64,000 bases of DNA, taken from the NCBI GenBank assembly GCA_965276635.1, contig CBDIBC010000005.1, forward strand, positions 1,116,001 to 1,180,000, in the 5' to 3' direction. Under the pieces are notes generated by a model. That model had not been told where the DNA came from. It saw only the letters and a program-made list of their open reading frames with translations, and made no database searches. Both the position numbers and the translations under genes were made by a program. Of this stretch, positions 28,569 through 38,104 are shown one piece after another (the first letter of the stretch is position 1; each line of letters starts with the position of its first letter). The stretch is from CBDIBC01 sp965276635 (GTDB lineage Bacteria > Actinomycetota > Acidimicrobiia > Acidimicrobiales > Palsa-688).

Positions 28569-30047
28569 CTAGCCCGGCTGGTGGCGGTCGAGGAAGTCGT
28601 AGACGTCGTTGAGGGCCACACCGGGGAACGCACTGAACGCGACGGTATCGGTCGGCAGGCCGGAGACGAAATGGCTGCGATCGCGCGCCGAGACCCACGC
28701 CTCCCCCGCCCAGCGGTCGATGGCCTCGGGCGAGGGCTCCCGGCAGCAGGCCGGATCCGGGCACGACGACCGACCTCGCCGCCCGGTGTCCGAACCGCGG
28801 AACCACCGGGCCTGATCGGCGGTGGTACCGACCGTCACTGCGTCGCCCCGCTCCCGGTCGACCTCCAGGTGGGTGACGCACCAGTAGGTGCCACCCGGGG
28901 TCTCGGTGTACTGGTAATGCAGGTCATAGGAGTCCTCGGACTGGAAGGCCTGACGGGCGCTCCACCAGCGGCACAGGCGCTGGCCCTCGATGGTGCCGTC
29001 GTCATCGGCCGGCAGGGGGACACCGTCGTTCTCGTAGGCCTTCCACAGCACCCCTTCGGAGTCCGAGCGCTGGAAATGCACGGGGATCTCGAAGTGGCGG
29101 GTGATCAGGTTCGTCAGGCGGTGGGCCGCCATCTCGTAGGAGATGTAGAAGACCTCACTCAGGTCCTCCACCGAGATGTCCCTGCGCTCCCGGGCGGCAC
29201 CGAGCACGGCCACCACCGCCTGCTCGGGGGCGAGGAGGGCGCCAGAGAAGTAGTTCGCCTCCACCCGCTGGCGGACGTACTCCTCGAAGTTCTCGGGGTC
29301 GTGGTGGCCGAGAGCGAAGTGGCCGAGGGTCTGGGCGATGACGGAGCGGGCCGTGCGATTGGTGGCGTTGTTCCGTTGCGGGACGTAGATGACCCGGTTC
29401 CGCACGTCACTGACCGACCGGGCCGACGACGGCAGATCCTGCACACGCGAGATGGCGAAGCCGAAGTGGGCGGCCACGTCGCTGAGATTTCGCTCCGAGA
29501 CCGTCCCCGGACCGCGGTAGCCGACCGTCTCGAGAGCAATCGAGGCCACCGTCTCGATGGCCTCGAAGTAATTGTCCCTGGCGCGCATCTCGTCGCGCAT
29601 GGCGGCATTGGCGGCTCGGGCCCCCGGCTCGGAGGGCGACCGCGCTGGGGCCGGGGCCCGGACCGACAGGGTCCGAACCCGATCGAAGAGGGCGACCAGG
29701 TGCTCCAGGGTGGCGTCGTCGAGGCGAGCGGACGGGCGCAGGTGCGGCAGGCGCAGATCCTGGTACCGGTGGTCCTGCTGCATGTGGGCCAGGGTGACCT
29801 CGAGTTCGGCCCGGCGGTTCGGCGGGCTGGGATCGAGGAGGTCAGAGGCGGCCACACCGAGGGCAGCCGCCAGCTCGTTGATGGTCGACAACCGCGGCTC
29901 GCGGTGGCCGTTCTCCAGCTGCGACAGGTACGACGACGGTCGTCCCACTGACGCGCCCAGCTGCTCCAGCGTGAGGCGGCGGTGCCGGCGGTGGTGGCGA
30001 AGCCGCTGGCCGAAGACAAGGGGATCAGGAGTGGTGGAACCGCCCAT
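28569..30047 (-). CDS. ramB: RamB/ScfR-family regulator (XRE HTH + IrrE-like domain)
   Basis: 492 residues. An XRE helix-turn-helix is at about 10-65 (FGQRLRHHRRHRRLTLEQLGASVGRPSSYLSQLENG). A central ImmA/IrrE-like domain carries SVIAQTLGHFALGHHDPENFEEYVRQRVEANYFSGALLAPE; its zinc motif is degenerate (QTLGH instead of HExxH). A C-terminal DUF2083-like domain with several Cys (SCPDPACCREP) follows. RamB of Corynebacterium glutamicum represses aceA and aceB, and this gene is divergent from exactly those two genes, so the assignment is well supported by context. Confidence 0.85.
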   Translation of the reverse strand: MGGSTTPDPLVFGQRLRHHRRHRRLTLEQLGASVGRPSSYLSQLENGHREPRLSTINELAAALGVAASDLLDPSPPNRRAELEVTLAHMQQDHRYQDLRLPHLRPSARLDDATLEHLVALFDRVRTLSVRAPAPARSPSEPGARAANAAMRDEMRARDNYFEAIETVASIALETVGYRGPGTVSERNLSDVAAHFGFAISRVQDLPSSARSVSDVRNRVIYVPQRNNATNRTARSVIAQTLGHFALGHHDPENFEEYVRQRVEANYFSGALLAPEQAVVAVLGAARERRDISVEDLSEVFYISYEMAAHRLTNLITRHFEIPVHFQRSDSEGVLWKAYENDGVPLPADDDGTIEGQRLCRWWSARQAFQSEDSYDLHYQYTETPGGTYWCVTHLEVDRERGDAVTVGTTADQARWFRGSDTGRRGRSSCPDPACCREPSPEAIDRWAGEAWVSARDRSHFVSGLPTDTVAFSAFPGVALNDVYDFLDRHQPG

Positions 30048-30077
30048 GTCGAAATATTCTCACTTCTTCACGAATCT

Positions 30078-30089
30078 GGCAAGTTTGCC
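30078..30089. promoter_or_regulatory. Candidate operator in the ramB-aceB intergenic region
   Basis: GGCAA-GT-TTGCC is a perfect 5-bp inverted repeat with flanking TC/GA also paired (30075-30092). It shares the TTTGC/GCAAA character of RamB sites. A TACTGT -10-like box lies downstream toward aceB (about 30126). Confidence 0.45.
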
Positions 30090-30161
30090 GGAAGATTGAT
30101 TCGACAACTCCCCATTTCTTTCTCATACTGTTGGGTAACACCTGCTCCATGAGGTCAGACC

Positions 30162-31730
<1,569 letters not shown>

Positions 31731-31793
31731 CTCCGCCACCGAGCGGCGCTGGCCATGACCTCCACCGTCCCCCGGAAAGGACGCCGTACCCCC

Positions 31794-33101
31794 ATGACCT
31801 CCCCTTCGTTCGACAACGCCGTCGCCGAGCTCGAGCAGCAGTGGGCCACCGACGCCCGATGGGCCGACGTCACCCGGCCCTACGGAGCCGCCGACGTGGT
31901 GCGCCTCCGCGGCTCGCTGCCGGTGGAGCACACCGTGGCCCGACACGGCGCCGAGCGCCTGTGGGAGCTGCTCGGCTCCGAGGACTACGTCAACGCCCTG
32001 GGCGCCATGACCGGAGGCCAGGCCGTGGAGATGGTCAAGGCCGGCCTGGAGGCCATCTACCTGTCGGGCTGGCAGGTGGCCGCCGACGCCAACCTCTCCG
32101 AGCAGGTCTACCCCGACCAGAGCCTGTACGCCGCCAACAGCGTGCCGGCCCTGGTGCGCCGCATCAACAACGCCCTCCGCCGGGCCGACCAGATCGAATG
32201 GGCGGAGAACGGCCACTCTGGCGACGTCGCCCACCGCGAGTGGATGGCGCCGATCGTGGCCGACGCCGAGGCCGGCTTCGGGGGTGCGCTCAACGTCTTC
32301 GAGCTGATGAAGGGCATGATCGAAGCCGGCGCCGCCGGCGTCCACTTCGAGGACCAGCTGTCGTCGGAGAAGAAGTGCGGGCACATGGGCGGCAAGGTCC
32401 TCGTCCCCACGTCCCAGCACATCCGCACGCTGACCGCAGCGCGCCTGGCGGCCGACGTCTGCGGCGTGCCGTCGCTGATCGTGGCCCGCACCGACAGCCT
32501 GGGGGCCAACCTGCTCACCAGCGACGTCGACGAGGTCGACCGCCAGTTCACCACCGGTGAGCGCACGGCCGAGGGCTTCTACCGGGTGACGCCGGGCCCC
32601 CAGGCCGCCATCGCCCGGGCCCTGTCCTACGCCCCGTTCTCGGACCTCATCTGGTGCGAGACGGCGCTGCCGGACCTGGCCGAGGCTCGCGCCTTCGCCG
32701 AAGCCGTCAAGGCGGAGCACCCCGACCAGACGCTGGCCTACAACTGCTCGCCGTCGTTCAACTGGAAGCGCCACCTCGACGACGAGACCATCGCCCGATT
32801 CCAAAAAGAGCTGGGCGCCATGGGCTACCGCTTCCAGTTCATCACCCTCGCCGGCTGGCACGCCCTCAACGAGTCCATGTTCGAGCTGGCCCGGGGCTAC
32901 GCCGCCAGCGGCATGAGCGCCTACGTGGAGCTGCAGCAACGGGAGTTCGCCATGGAGGCCGACGGCTACACCGCCACCCGCCACCAGCGCGAGGTGGGCG
33001 CCGGCTACTTCGACGACATCCTCACGACCATCACCGGGGGGCTCAGCTCCACCCTGGCGCTGAGCGGCTCGACCGAGGAGCAACAGTTCGTGGCCCAGTG
33101 A
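31794..33101 (+). CDS. aceA: Isocitrate lyase
   Basis: Splits isocitrate to glyoxylate and succinate; 435 residues. The signature KKCGHMGGK contains the catalytic Cys at about residue 195. Substrate and metal motifs include WAENGHSGDV, PIVADAEAGFGG, VARTDSLGANLL and NCSPSFNWKRHL. I chose ATG 31794 for the normal family N-terminus; an in-frame ATG at 31755 would add 13 residues. It lies 63 bases after aceB. Confidence 0.95.
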   Translation: MTSPSFDNAVAELEQQWATDARWADVTRPYGAADVVRLRGSLPVEHTVARHGAERLWELLGSEDYVNALGAMTGGQAVEMVKAGLEAIYLSGWQVAADANLSEQVYPDQSLYAANSVPALVRRINNALRRADQIEWAENGHSGDVAHREWMAPIVADAEAGFGGALNVFELMKGMIEAGAAGVHFEDQLSSEKKCGHMGGKVLVPTSQHIRTLTAARLAADVCGVPSLIVARTDSLGANLLTSDVDEVDRQFTTGERTAEGFYRVTPGPQAAIARALSYAPFSDLIWCETALPDLAEARAFAEAVKAEHPDQTLAYNCSPSFNWKRHLDDETIARFQKELGAMGYRFQFITLAGWHALNESMFELARGYAASGMSAYVELQQREFAMEADGYTATRHQREVGAGYFDDILTTITGGLSSTLALSGSTEEQQFVAQ

Positions 33102-33105
33102 GGCC

Positions 33106-33195
33106 GGCCGCCGCTCCGCCGGCCGCCCGCTGAGGGTCCGGCAGCTGGGCGCCGGCTCGGTCGGCCGCCGCTCCGCCGGCCGCCGGCTGAGGGTC
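33106..33195. repeat. Direct repeat just after aceA
   Basis: A 33-base GC-only-rich block (33106-33138) recurs at 33163-33195 with one mismatch. Shorter GCCGGCTCGGTC copies lie between and after. The stretch 33102-33635 holds no convincing gene. Confidence 0.75.
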
Positions 33196-33452
33196 TGCCC
33201 GGGCCGCCGGCTCGGTCTGCCGGCCCGCCGGCTCGGTCGGCCGCCCGACCGGAGGTCGGGCGCGGTCCTGGTCACCCGCCCCCGGCCCACGCCGAGCTCG
33301 GGCGCGATCGTGGTCGCCCAGGACCCAAGACTGCGCCCAACCTCGCCGGCAAGCTGCCAAGACTGCGCCAAAGCTCACCGGGCCGCCGCCGCCGCCGCCG
33401 CTCGCTTTGAGCAACCCATGTGGTCCGAGCGGTCCAGGCGCAAGGAACGACC

Positions 33453-33488
33453 CCCCGGGCCCCGAGCAACGTTGGTCGGGGCCCGGGG
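33453..33488. terminator. Near-perfect 36-base palindrome in the aceA/epimerase convergent gap
   Basis: A 13-bp perfect stem (33453-33465 with 33476-33488) and a 10-base loop that itself contains CAACGTTG. It lies between convergent genes; it may be a bidirectional terminator, though it is 350 bases past aceA. Confidence 0.6.
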
Positions 33489-33515
33489 AAACGACTGGTC
33501 GTCCGGGGGGATGGC

Positions 33516-33590
33516 ACACGCTGCCCGATCCACACGTTGTCCGAGCCACACGCTGTCCGAGCCAAACAGTGTTCGAGCCAGACGGTGCGA
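33516..33590. repeat. 16-bp degenerate tandem repeat
   Basis: About 4.5 copies of a 16-base unit of the form ACACGYTGTCCGAGCC, at 33516, 33532, 33548, 33564 and 33580. It ends about 45 bases before the end of the epimerase gene. No coding role is seen. Confidence 0.8.
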
Positions 33591-33635
33591 TCGGATGACC
33601 GGTACCTCGCCGGCGGGGTAGCAGGGCGGCTCCCG

Positions 33636-34550
33636 TCAACCAGGGATGATCCCCCACCGGGCCACGAAGGGGCGGCCGGGCTCGAGCACCCGCCGGCCGT
33701 CGCCCGTGCGCAGCAGGTTCGGCGGACCGGTCATGGGCTCGATCGCCAGGCCCCGGCGCCGGCGACCGGCGTCGTCGAGTGTGTCGCCGCTGAAGACCAT
33801 GACGTGGGTATAGGACTCGTCCATCCACAGGGCCACCCGCCGGCCCGTCGCCGGGTCCCGCAGCTCGACGGTGGCCCGGCCTCCGGCCGGCCGGGACAGG
33901 TCGGTGAGGGCCAGGTCCAGGTGCTGGTCGCCGATGCGACGGCCGGGCCGGAAGTCGTCCTCGGTGCTGTCCACGGGCCGCTTCCCCGTGGGGACGCCCC
34001 GCTCGTCGGCGGCGTAGGCGGTGGCGGCCGGGACGGTGAGGTCGAGATCGTCGACCAGGCCCCCGAACGCGGACAGGTAGGGGTGGAAGCCGAGCCCGAA
34101 CGGGGCCGGTTCCCCGCTGCGATTGACCACCGTGGTGATCACTTCCAGGCCGGCGTCCGACAGGCGGTAGTCGTGGGTGACGCCCAGCGTCCACGGGTAC
34201 CCGGGCTGGGGGTGGAGCCGGTACGCCATGCGGGCCGAGGCCGTGGTGGCGTCGGCGACCGACCAGTTCGCCCAGCGGGTCAGCCCGTGGATCGCCGTGG
34301 CGGTGGCTGGCTCGCTGATCGCCAGCTGCAGGGTGCGGCCGTCCCATTCGTACCGTCCGTCGGCCAGCCGGTTCGGCCACGGGAGCAGCGGCTGGCCCCG
34401 CCCTCCGTCGCACGCCTGGTCCTCGTCGTAGCCGTCCAGGACCGAACCGTGCTCGCTCGTGTAGCTGCGCAGTCCGCCGCCCACCTCGACCACCACCGCC
34501 TGCTGGGCACCGTGCACCAACACCACCTGTTGGCCCGACGGTCCCCCCAC
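33636..34550 (-). CDS. Aldose 1-epimerase (GalM-like)
   Basis: Mutarotase fold, 304 residues. Motifs: PLLPWPNRLADGRYEWDG, IHGLTRWANWSV and the catalytic-His segment LGFHPYLSAFGG, followed by VMVFSGDT and AIEPMTGPPNLL. It probably interconverts anomers of glucose or galactose; a hexose-6-phosphate epimerase cannot be excluded. The GTG at 34550 is preferred because a TACCAT -10 box lies six bases upstream. No sugar operon surrounds it. Confidence 0.85.
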   Translation of the reverse strand: MGGPSGQQVVLVHGAQQAVVVEVGGGLRSYTSEHGSVLDGYDEDQACDGGRGQPLLPWPNRLADGRYEWDGRTLQLAISEPATATAIHGLTRWANWSVADATTASARMAYRLHPQPGYPWTLGVTHDYRLSDAGLEVITTVVNRSGEPAPFGLGFHPYLSAFGGLVDDLDLTVPAATAYAADERGVPTGKRPVDSTEDDFRPGRRIGDQHLDLALTDLSRPAGGRATVELRDPATGRRVALWMDESYTHVMVFSGDTLDDAGRRRRGLAIEPMTGPPNLLRTGDGRRVLEPGRPFVARWGIIPG

Positions 34551-34556
34551 TCCCGG

Positions 34557-34562
34557 ATGGTA
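34557..34562 (-). promoter_or_regulatory. TACCAT -10 box, leaderless start of the epimerase gene
   Basis: TACCAT on the minus strand, six bases, then the GTG at 34550. It overlaps the edge of the hairpin at 34564-34583. Confidence 0.5.
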
Positions 34563-34563
34563 A

Positions 34564-34583
34564 CCCCGTCCGGGCGGACGGGG
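34564..34583. other. GC-rich 9-bp hairpin upstream of the epimerase gene
   Basis: CCCCGTCCG and CGGACGGGG separated by GG. It lies immediately upstream of the epimerase -10 box. Confidence 0.55.
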
Positions 34584-34602
34584 GCGGACCCTAGGGACAC
34601 AC

Positions 34603-34698
34603 CTACCCCGGACGCGTCGAAGGAGCCGGCAGGGGGAGCCGGCTCCTTCGGGAAGTCGGATCAAGGTGGGGGGATACCGATCCGACGAGTTCCATCAT
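34603..34698 (-). CDS. Possible 31-residue leader peptide
   Basis: A short frame beginning ATGATG with GAGGAGG seven bases upstream, a near-perfect Shine-Dalgarno that few genes here have. The product starts MMELVGSVSPHL and is rich in Arg/Ser/Pro at its end; no family is recognised. It contains the strong hairpin at 34618-34650 and ends 52 bases before the epimerase start. It may be a regulatory leader or chance. A TTGACA-N17-CATGAT promoter on the same strand overlaps its start codon, and the two readings exclude each other. Confidence 0.3.
   Translation of the reverse strand: MMELVGSVSPHLDPTSRRSRLPLPAPSTRPG
34618..34650. terminator. 13-bp perfect hairpin
   Basis: Stem 34618-34630 with 34638-34650 and a 7-base loop. 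No U-tract on either side. It could act as terminator or attenuator between the ligase gene and the epimerase gene, both on the minus strand. Confidence 0.6.
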
Positions 34699-34722
34699 GC
34701 CGCGTCCTCCTCTATCTGTCAA
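34694..34722 (-). promoter_or_regulatory. Candidate sigma-70 promoter TTGACA-N17-CATGAT
   Basis: Consensus TTGACA (34722-34717), 17 bases, CATGAT (34699-34694). It is one of the few full -35 matches in this window. It would transcribe the hairpin and the epimerase gene. Confidence 0.45.
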
Positions 34723-34777
34723 CCGCATATGAGCGATAATGTCCATCGCCGAAGACGATGGAGGGTCCGGTCGTCGC

Positions 34778-34878
34778 CACGACGGGCGATCAGCACGACG
34801 GGCGATCAGGCACGACAGGCGATCAGGCACGACAGGCGATCAGGCACGACAGGCGATCAGGCACGACAGGCGGTCAGG
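34778..34878. repeat. 17-bp x6 tandem repeat reaching the ligase stop codon
   Basis: Units of the form CACGACAGGCGATCAGG at 34778 (16 bases), 34794, 34811, 34828, 34845 and 34862. The last unit contains the stop codon of the acyl-CoA ligase gene (34876-34874), so the array extends from the gene's 3' end. Confidence 0.9.
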
Positions 34879-36397
34879 AGGAGCCCTCGACCAGGTCGGC
34901 CCGCAGCTCCCGCTTGAGCACCTTGCCCGAACCGGTCTTGGGCAACACGTCGACAAAGCTCACCGTGCGGGGCCGCTTGTAGCCGGCCAGACGCTCCCGG
35001 GCGAAGGCGATGACCTCCTCGGCGCGCAGGTCGGCGCGCGCCGGCACGACCACTGCATGGACGCGCTCCCCCCATTCCTCGCTGGGCAAGCCGATGACGG
35101 CCACCTCGTAGATGTCCGGGTTCTCGTCCAGAGCCGCCTCGATCTCGGCTGGATAGATGTTCATCCCGCCGCTGATGATCATGTCCTTCTTGCGATCGGC
35201 GATGTAGAAATAGCCGTCCTCGTCGCGGTAGGCGATGTCGCCGACGGTGTGGAAGTCGCCGCGGCGGTCCTCCTCGTAGCGGTTCTCCGCCTTGTAGTAC
35301 GTGCGGAACATGACCTGGGCCCGCACGTACAGCTCACCGGTCTGGAAGGGCTCGGTCACCTCCGTACCGTCCTCGGCGAACAGGGCGATGTCCACCATCG
35401 GCGCCGGCCGGCCACACGATCCCGGCTTGCGCAGGTGGTCCTCGGGGGCGAGCACGGTGTCGACGCCAAGCTCGGTCGACCCGTACACCTCCCACAGCGA
35501 GTCGGGCGGGAAGTCCTGCAGGTACCGCTGCTTGAGCGCCAACGTCCAGGGGGCGGCATTGGCGATCATCCTGCGCATGCTCGACCGGTCGTAACGGGCC
35601 TTGACCTCCTCCGGCAGGTGGCAGACCATCCGGATCGGGGTGGGGGCGGTGAAGGTGGTCGTGACCCGGTAGGTCTCCACCAGGCGCAACCAGTCCTCAG
35701 GGTCGAACTTGTGCTGCACGACCACGGTGTTGCCGAGAGCGTGCGCCACGCCGGCGAATCCGCCGGGACCCGAGTGGTAGAGCGGTCCCGTGGTCAGGTA
35801 CACGTCCTCGGGGACGTAGCCGATCAGGCGAAGCAGTCCGAGGACCTGCTCGTTGCTGGATGTCGAGCCGCGCACTGCGCCCTTCGGACGGCCCGTCGTG
35901 CCCGAGGTGTAGATCATGGTCTCGCCGACCGCGTCCTCGGCAGCTTCGGTGGGATCGGACTCCGGCTGGGCGTCGACGAGGCGTTCGGTCGCACCGTCGC
36001 CATCGAAGACCAGCACATGGGCCACCTGCGGCGTGCGCGGGCGGATGGCCTCGATGAGGGCGGCGTACTCGGCGTCCACGTAGACGATGGTGGCATCACA
36101 GTTGTCAACCACGTAGGCGGCCTCGTCGGGGGCCAGCCGGTAGTTCATGGGCACCGCCACCGCCCCACTGCGGCGCACGGCGTGGGTGGCGGTCATCAGC
36201 GCCGCCGAGTTCTGGCCGCAGGTGACCACCTTGGTGTCCCGGCCTGCGCCGTGGGCCCGGAGCAGGTGGGCCAGCTGGTTGGCCCGGCGGTCGAGCTCGG
36301 CGAAGGTGCAGATGACGACCGGCCGGGCCGGCCGGTCATCGACGATGGCCAGCTTGTCCGGTTGCGTGGCCGCGTAGGCGGCGATGAGGTCCCCCAT
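34874..36397 (-). CDS. AMP-forming acyl-CoA ligase
   Basis: ANL-superfamily enzyme of 507 residues that activates a carboxylic acid as acyl-AMP and then acyl-CoA. Motifs: TMIYTSGTTGRPKGAVRG (A3, P-loop), WEVYGSTELG (A5), VGDIAYRDEDGYFYIADRKKDMIISGG (A7/A8) and the catalytic Lys in LPKTGSGKVLKRELR (A10). The substrate is unknown. ATG 36397 has a CAGACT -10-like box seven bases upstream. It lies 22 bases downstream of a second ligase gene. Confidence 0.88.
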   Translation of the reverse strand: MGDLIAAYAATQPDKLAIVDDRPARPVVICTFAELDRRANQLAHLLRAHGAGRDTKVVTCGQNSAALMTATHAVRRSGAVAVPMNYRLAPDEAAYVVDNCDATIVYVDAEYAALIEAIRPRTPQVAHVLVFDGDGATERLVDAQPESDPTEAAEDAVGETMIYTSGTTGRPKGAVRGSTSSNEQVLGLLRLIGYVPEDVYLTTGPLYHSGPGGFAGVAHALGNTVVVQHKFDPEDWLRLVETYRVTTTFTAPTPIRMVCHLPEEVKARYDRSSMRRMIANAAPWTLALKQRYLQDFPPDSLWEVYGSTELGVDTVLAPEDHLRKPGSCGRPAPMVDIALFAEDGTEVTEPFQTGELYVRAQVMFRTYYKAENRYEEDRRGDFHTVGDIAYRDEDGYFYIADRKKDMIISGGMNIYPAEIEAALDENPDIYEVAVIGLPSEEWGERVHAVVVPARADLRAEEVIAFARERLAGYKRPRTVSFVDVLPKTGSGKVLKRELRADLVEGSS

Positions 36398-36419
36398 GGA
36401 CCCGAGTCTGCCCGCTGGG

Positions 36420-38039
36420 CTACCCGGAGGCGTCGACGAAGCGGTCCCTGAGGGTCTTCTTGGAGAACTTGCCGACCGATGTCTTCGGGACCTCGTCGAT
36501 GAACTCCACCCGCTCGGGCACCCACCACTTTGCCACCCGCGGACCGAGCCACTCCCGGACCTCGTCGGCGTCGAGCGTCTCGCCATCGGCTACGACCACG
36601 CAGGCCAGTGGCCGCTCCACCCAGCGGGGATGGGGCACGGCGATGACCGCGGCCTCGGCGATCTTGGGGTGCGCCATCAGCTCGTTCTCCAGCTCTACCG
36701 ACGAGATCCACTCGCCGCCTGACTTCACCAGGTCCTTGGTGCGGTCCACCAGGCGCACGTACCCGTCGGCGCTGACGGTGGCCACGTCGCCGGTCTTCAG
36801 CCAGCCGTCGGGGGTGAACGACTCCCCGGACCGTTCGTCGTCGTAGTAGTCGCGGGCGATCCACGGTCCGGCGACCTGCACCTCGCCGCTGGCCTTCCCG
36901 TCCCACGCCAGCTCCTCGCCGGTCTCGGGGTCGGCGATGCGCAGCTCCACACCCGGTACCGGGATGCCCTGGGCGGCTCGGGCGTCGGCGATCTCGTCCT
37001 CGGAGCGTCCGGCGTAGTCGGCGCGGATCAGGCTGGTGGTGGCGATGGGGCTGGTCTCGGTCATGCCCCACGCCTGGAGGATGGGCACGCCGAACGCCGT
37101 TCGATAGGCCTCCGACAGGGCGCGGGGGACAGCCGAGCCGCCGCACAGGAAGGCGCGGATGGCCGAGGTGTCACGGCCCTCGAGGAGTGGCTTCACCCCC
37201 ATCCAGATGGTCGGCACGCCGGCGGCCAACGTGGCCCGCTCGTCCACGATGAGCTCGGCGATGGCGGCAGGCGCCAGGTTCGCCCCGGGGAACACCAGCT
37301 CGGCGCCGGCCATGACTGCGGCCTGGCAGAGGCCCCATGCGTTGGCGTGGAACATGGGCACCACCGGCACGATCACGTCCGACTCCCGGACGCCGATGGT
37401 GTCGACCAGCTGCGCAACGATGGAGTGCAGCACGATCGACCGGTGCGAGTAGACCACGCCCTTGGGGTTCCCGGTGGTCCCGCTCGTGTAGCACATGGAC
37501 GCGGCCCGGTTCTCGTCGGTCACCGTGTCGAATGCGGCTGGCTCGGCGTCGGCCAGGAGCGCCTCGTAGTCGCGGATCCGAGGATCGTCGGGCACGTCAC
37601 CGGGCCCGTCGTCCATCACCACCACGTGGCGCACCGTCGTCATCTGGTCGATGTGCGGCCACAGCTGACCGAGCAGGCTGCGGTCGACGAAGACGACCTC
37701 GTCGGCCGCGTGGTTGGCGATGTAGACGAGCTGGTCGGGGAACAGCCGGACGTTCAGGGTGTGCAGCACTCGCCCGGAGCACGGGGCGGCGAAGTACAGC
37801 TCCAGGTGCCGGGTCGAGTTCCAGGCGAAGGTTCCCACCCGGCCGTCCTCGCTCACGCCCAGCGCGTCGAGCACCCCGCCGAGGCGGCGGGTCCGCTCCG
37901 CCCACTCGCCGTAGGTGGTCCGCTCCATCCCGCCCGGGGTGGCGGTGGCCAGCCGCTTGGTCGGCCACAGCTGCTCCGCCCGGCGGAACACCATCATCAT
38001 GGTGAGCGGGTACTCCTGCATCAGACCCTGCATCGGCAT
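36420..38039 (-). CDS. Medium/long-chain fatty-acyl-CoA ligase (FadD-type)
   Basis: 539 residues, ANL superfamily. Motifs: SMCYTSGTTGNPKGVVYSHRS, QAWGMTETSPIA, DGWLKTGDVATVSADGYVRLVDRTKDLVKSGGEWIS and PKTSVGKFSKKTLRDRF with the A10 Lys. The MPMQGLMQEYPLTMMMVFRRAEQLWP opening is typical of medium-chain fatty-acid ligases. GAGGGA lies a few bases before ATG 38039. With the acyl-CoA dehydrogenase upstream it forms a minus-strand fatty-acid activation/oxidation group. Confidence 0.9.
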   Translation of the reverse strand: MPMQGLMQEYPLTMMMVFRRAEQLWPTKRLATATPGGMERTTYGEWAERTRRLGGVLDALGVSEDGRVGTFAWNSTRHLELYFAAPCSGRVLHTLNVRLFPDQLVYIANHAADEVVFVDRSLLGQLWPHIDQMTTVRHVVVMDDGPGDVPDDPRIRDYEALLADAEPAAFDTVTDENRAASMCYTSGTTGNPKGVVYSHRSIVLHSIVAQLVDTIGVRESDVIVPVVPMFHANAWGLCQAAVMAGAELVFPGANLAPAAIAELIVDERATLAAGVPTIWMGVKPLLEGRDTSAIRAFLCGGSAVPRALSEAYRTAFGVPILQAWGMTETSPIATTSLIRADYAGRSEDEIADARAAQGIPVPGVELRIADPETGEELAWDGKASGEVQVAGPWIARDYYDDERSGESFTPDGWLKTGDVATVSADGYVRLVDRTKDLVKSGGEWISSVELENELMAHPKIAEAAVIAVPHPRWVERPLACVVVADGETLDADEVREWLGPRVAKWWVPERVEFIDEVPKTSVGKFSKKTLRDRFVDASG

Positions 38040-38104
38040 GCCGTCCCTCTGTGAGCGACCTGGTGACCCGATCATCGCGCGCCTCGCGGCCGGGGCGAGC
38101 CCGC

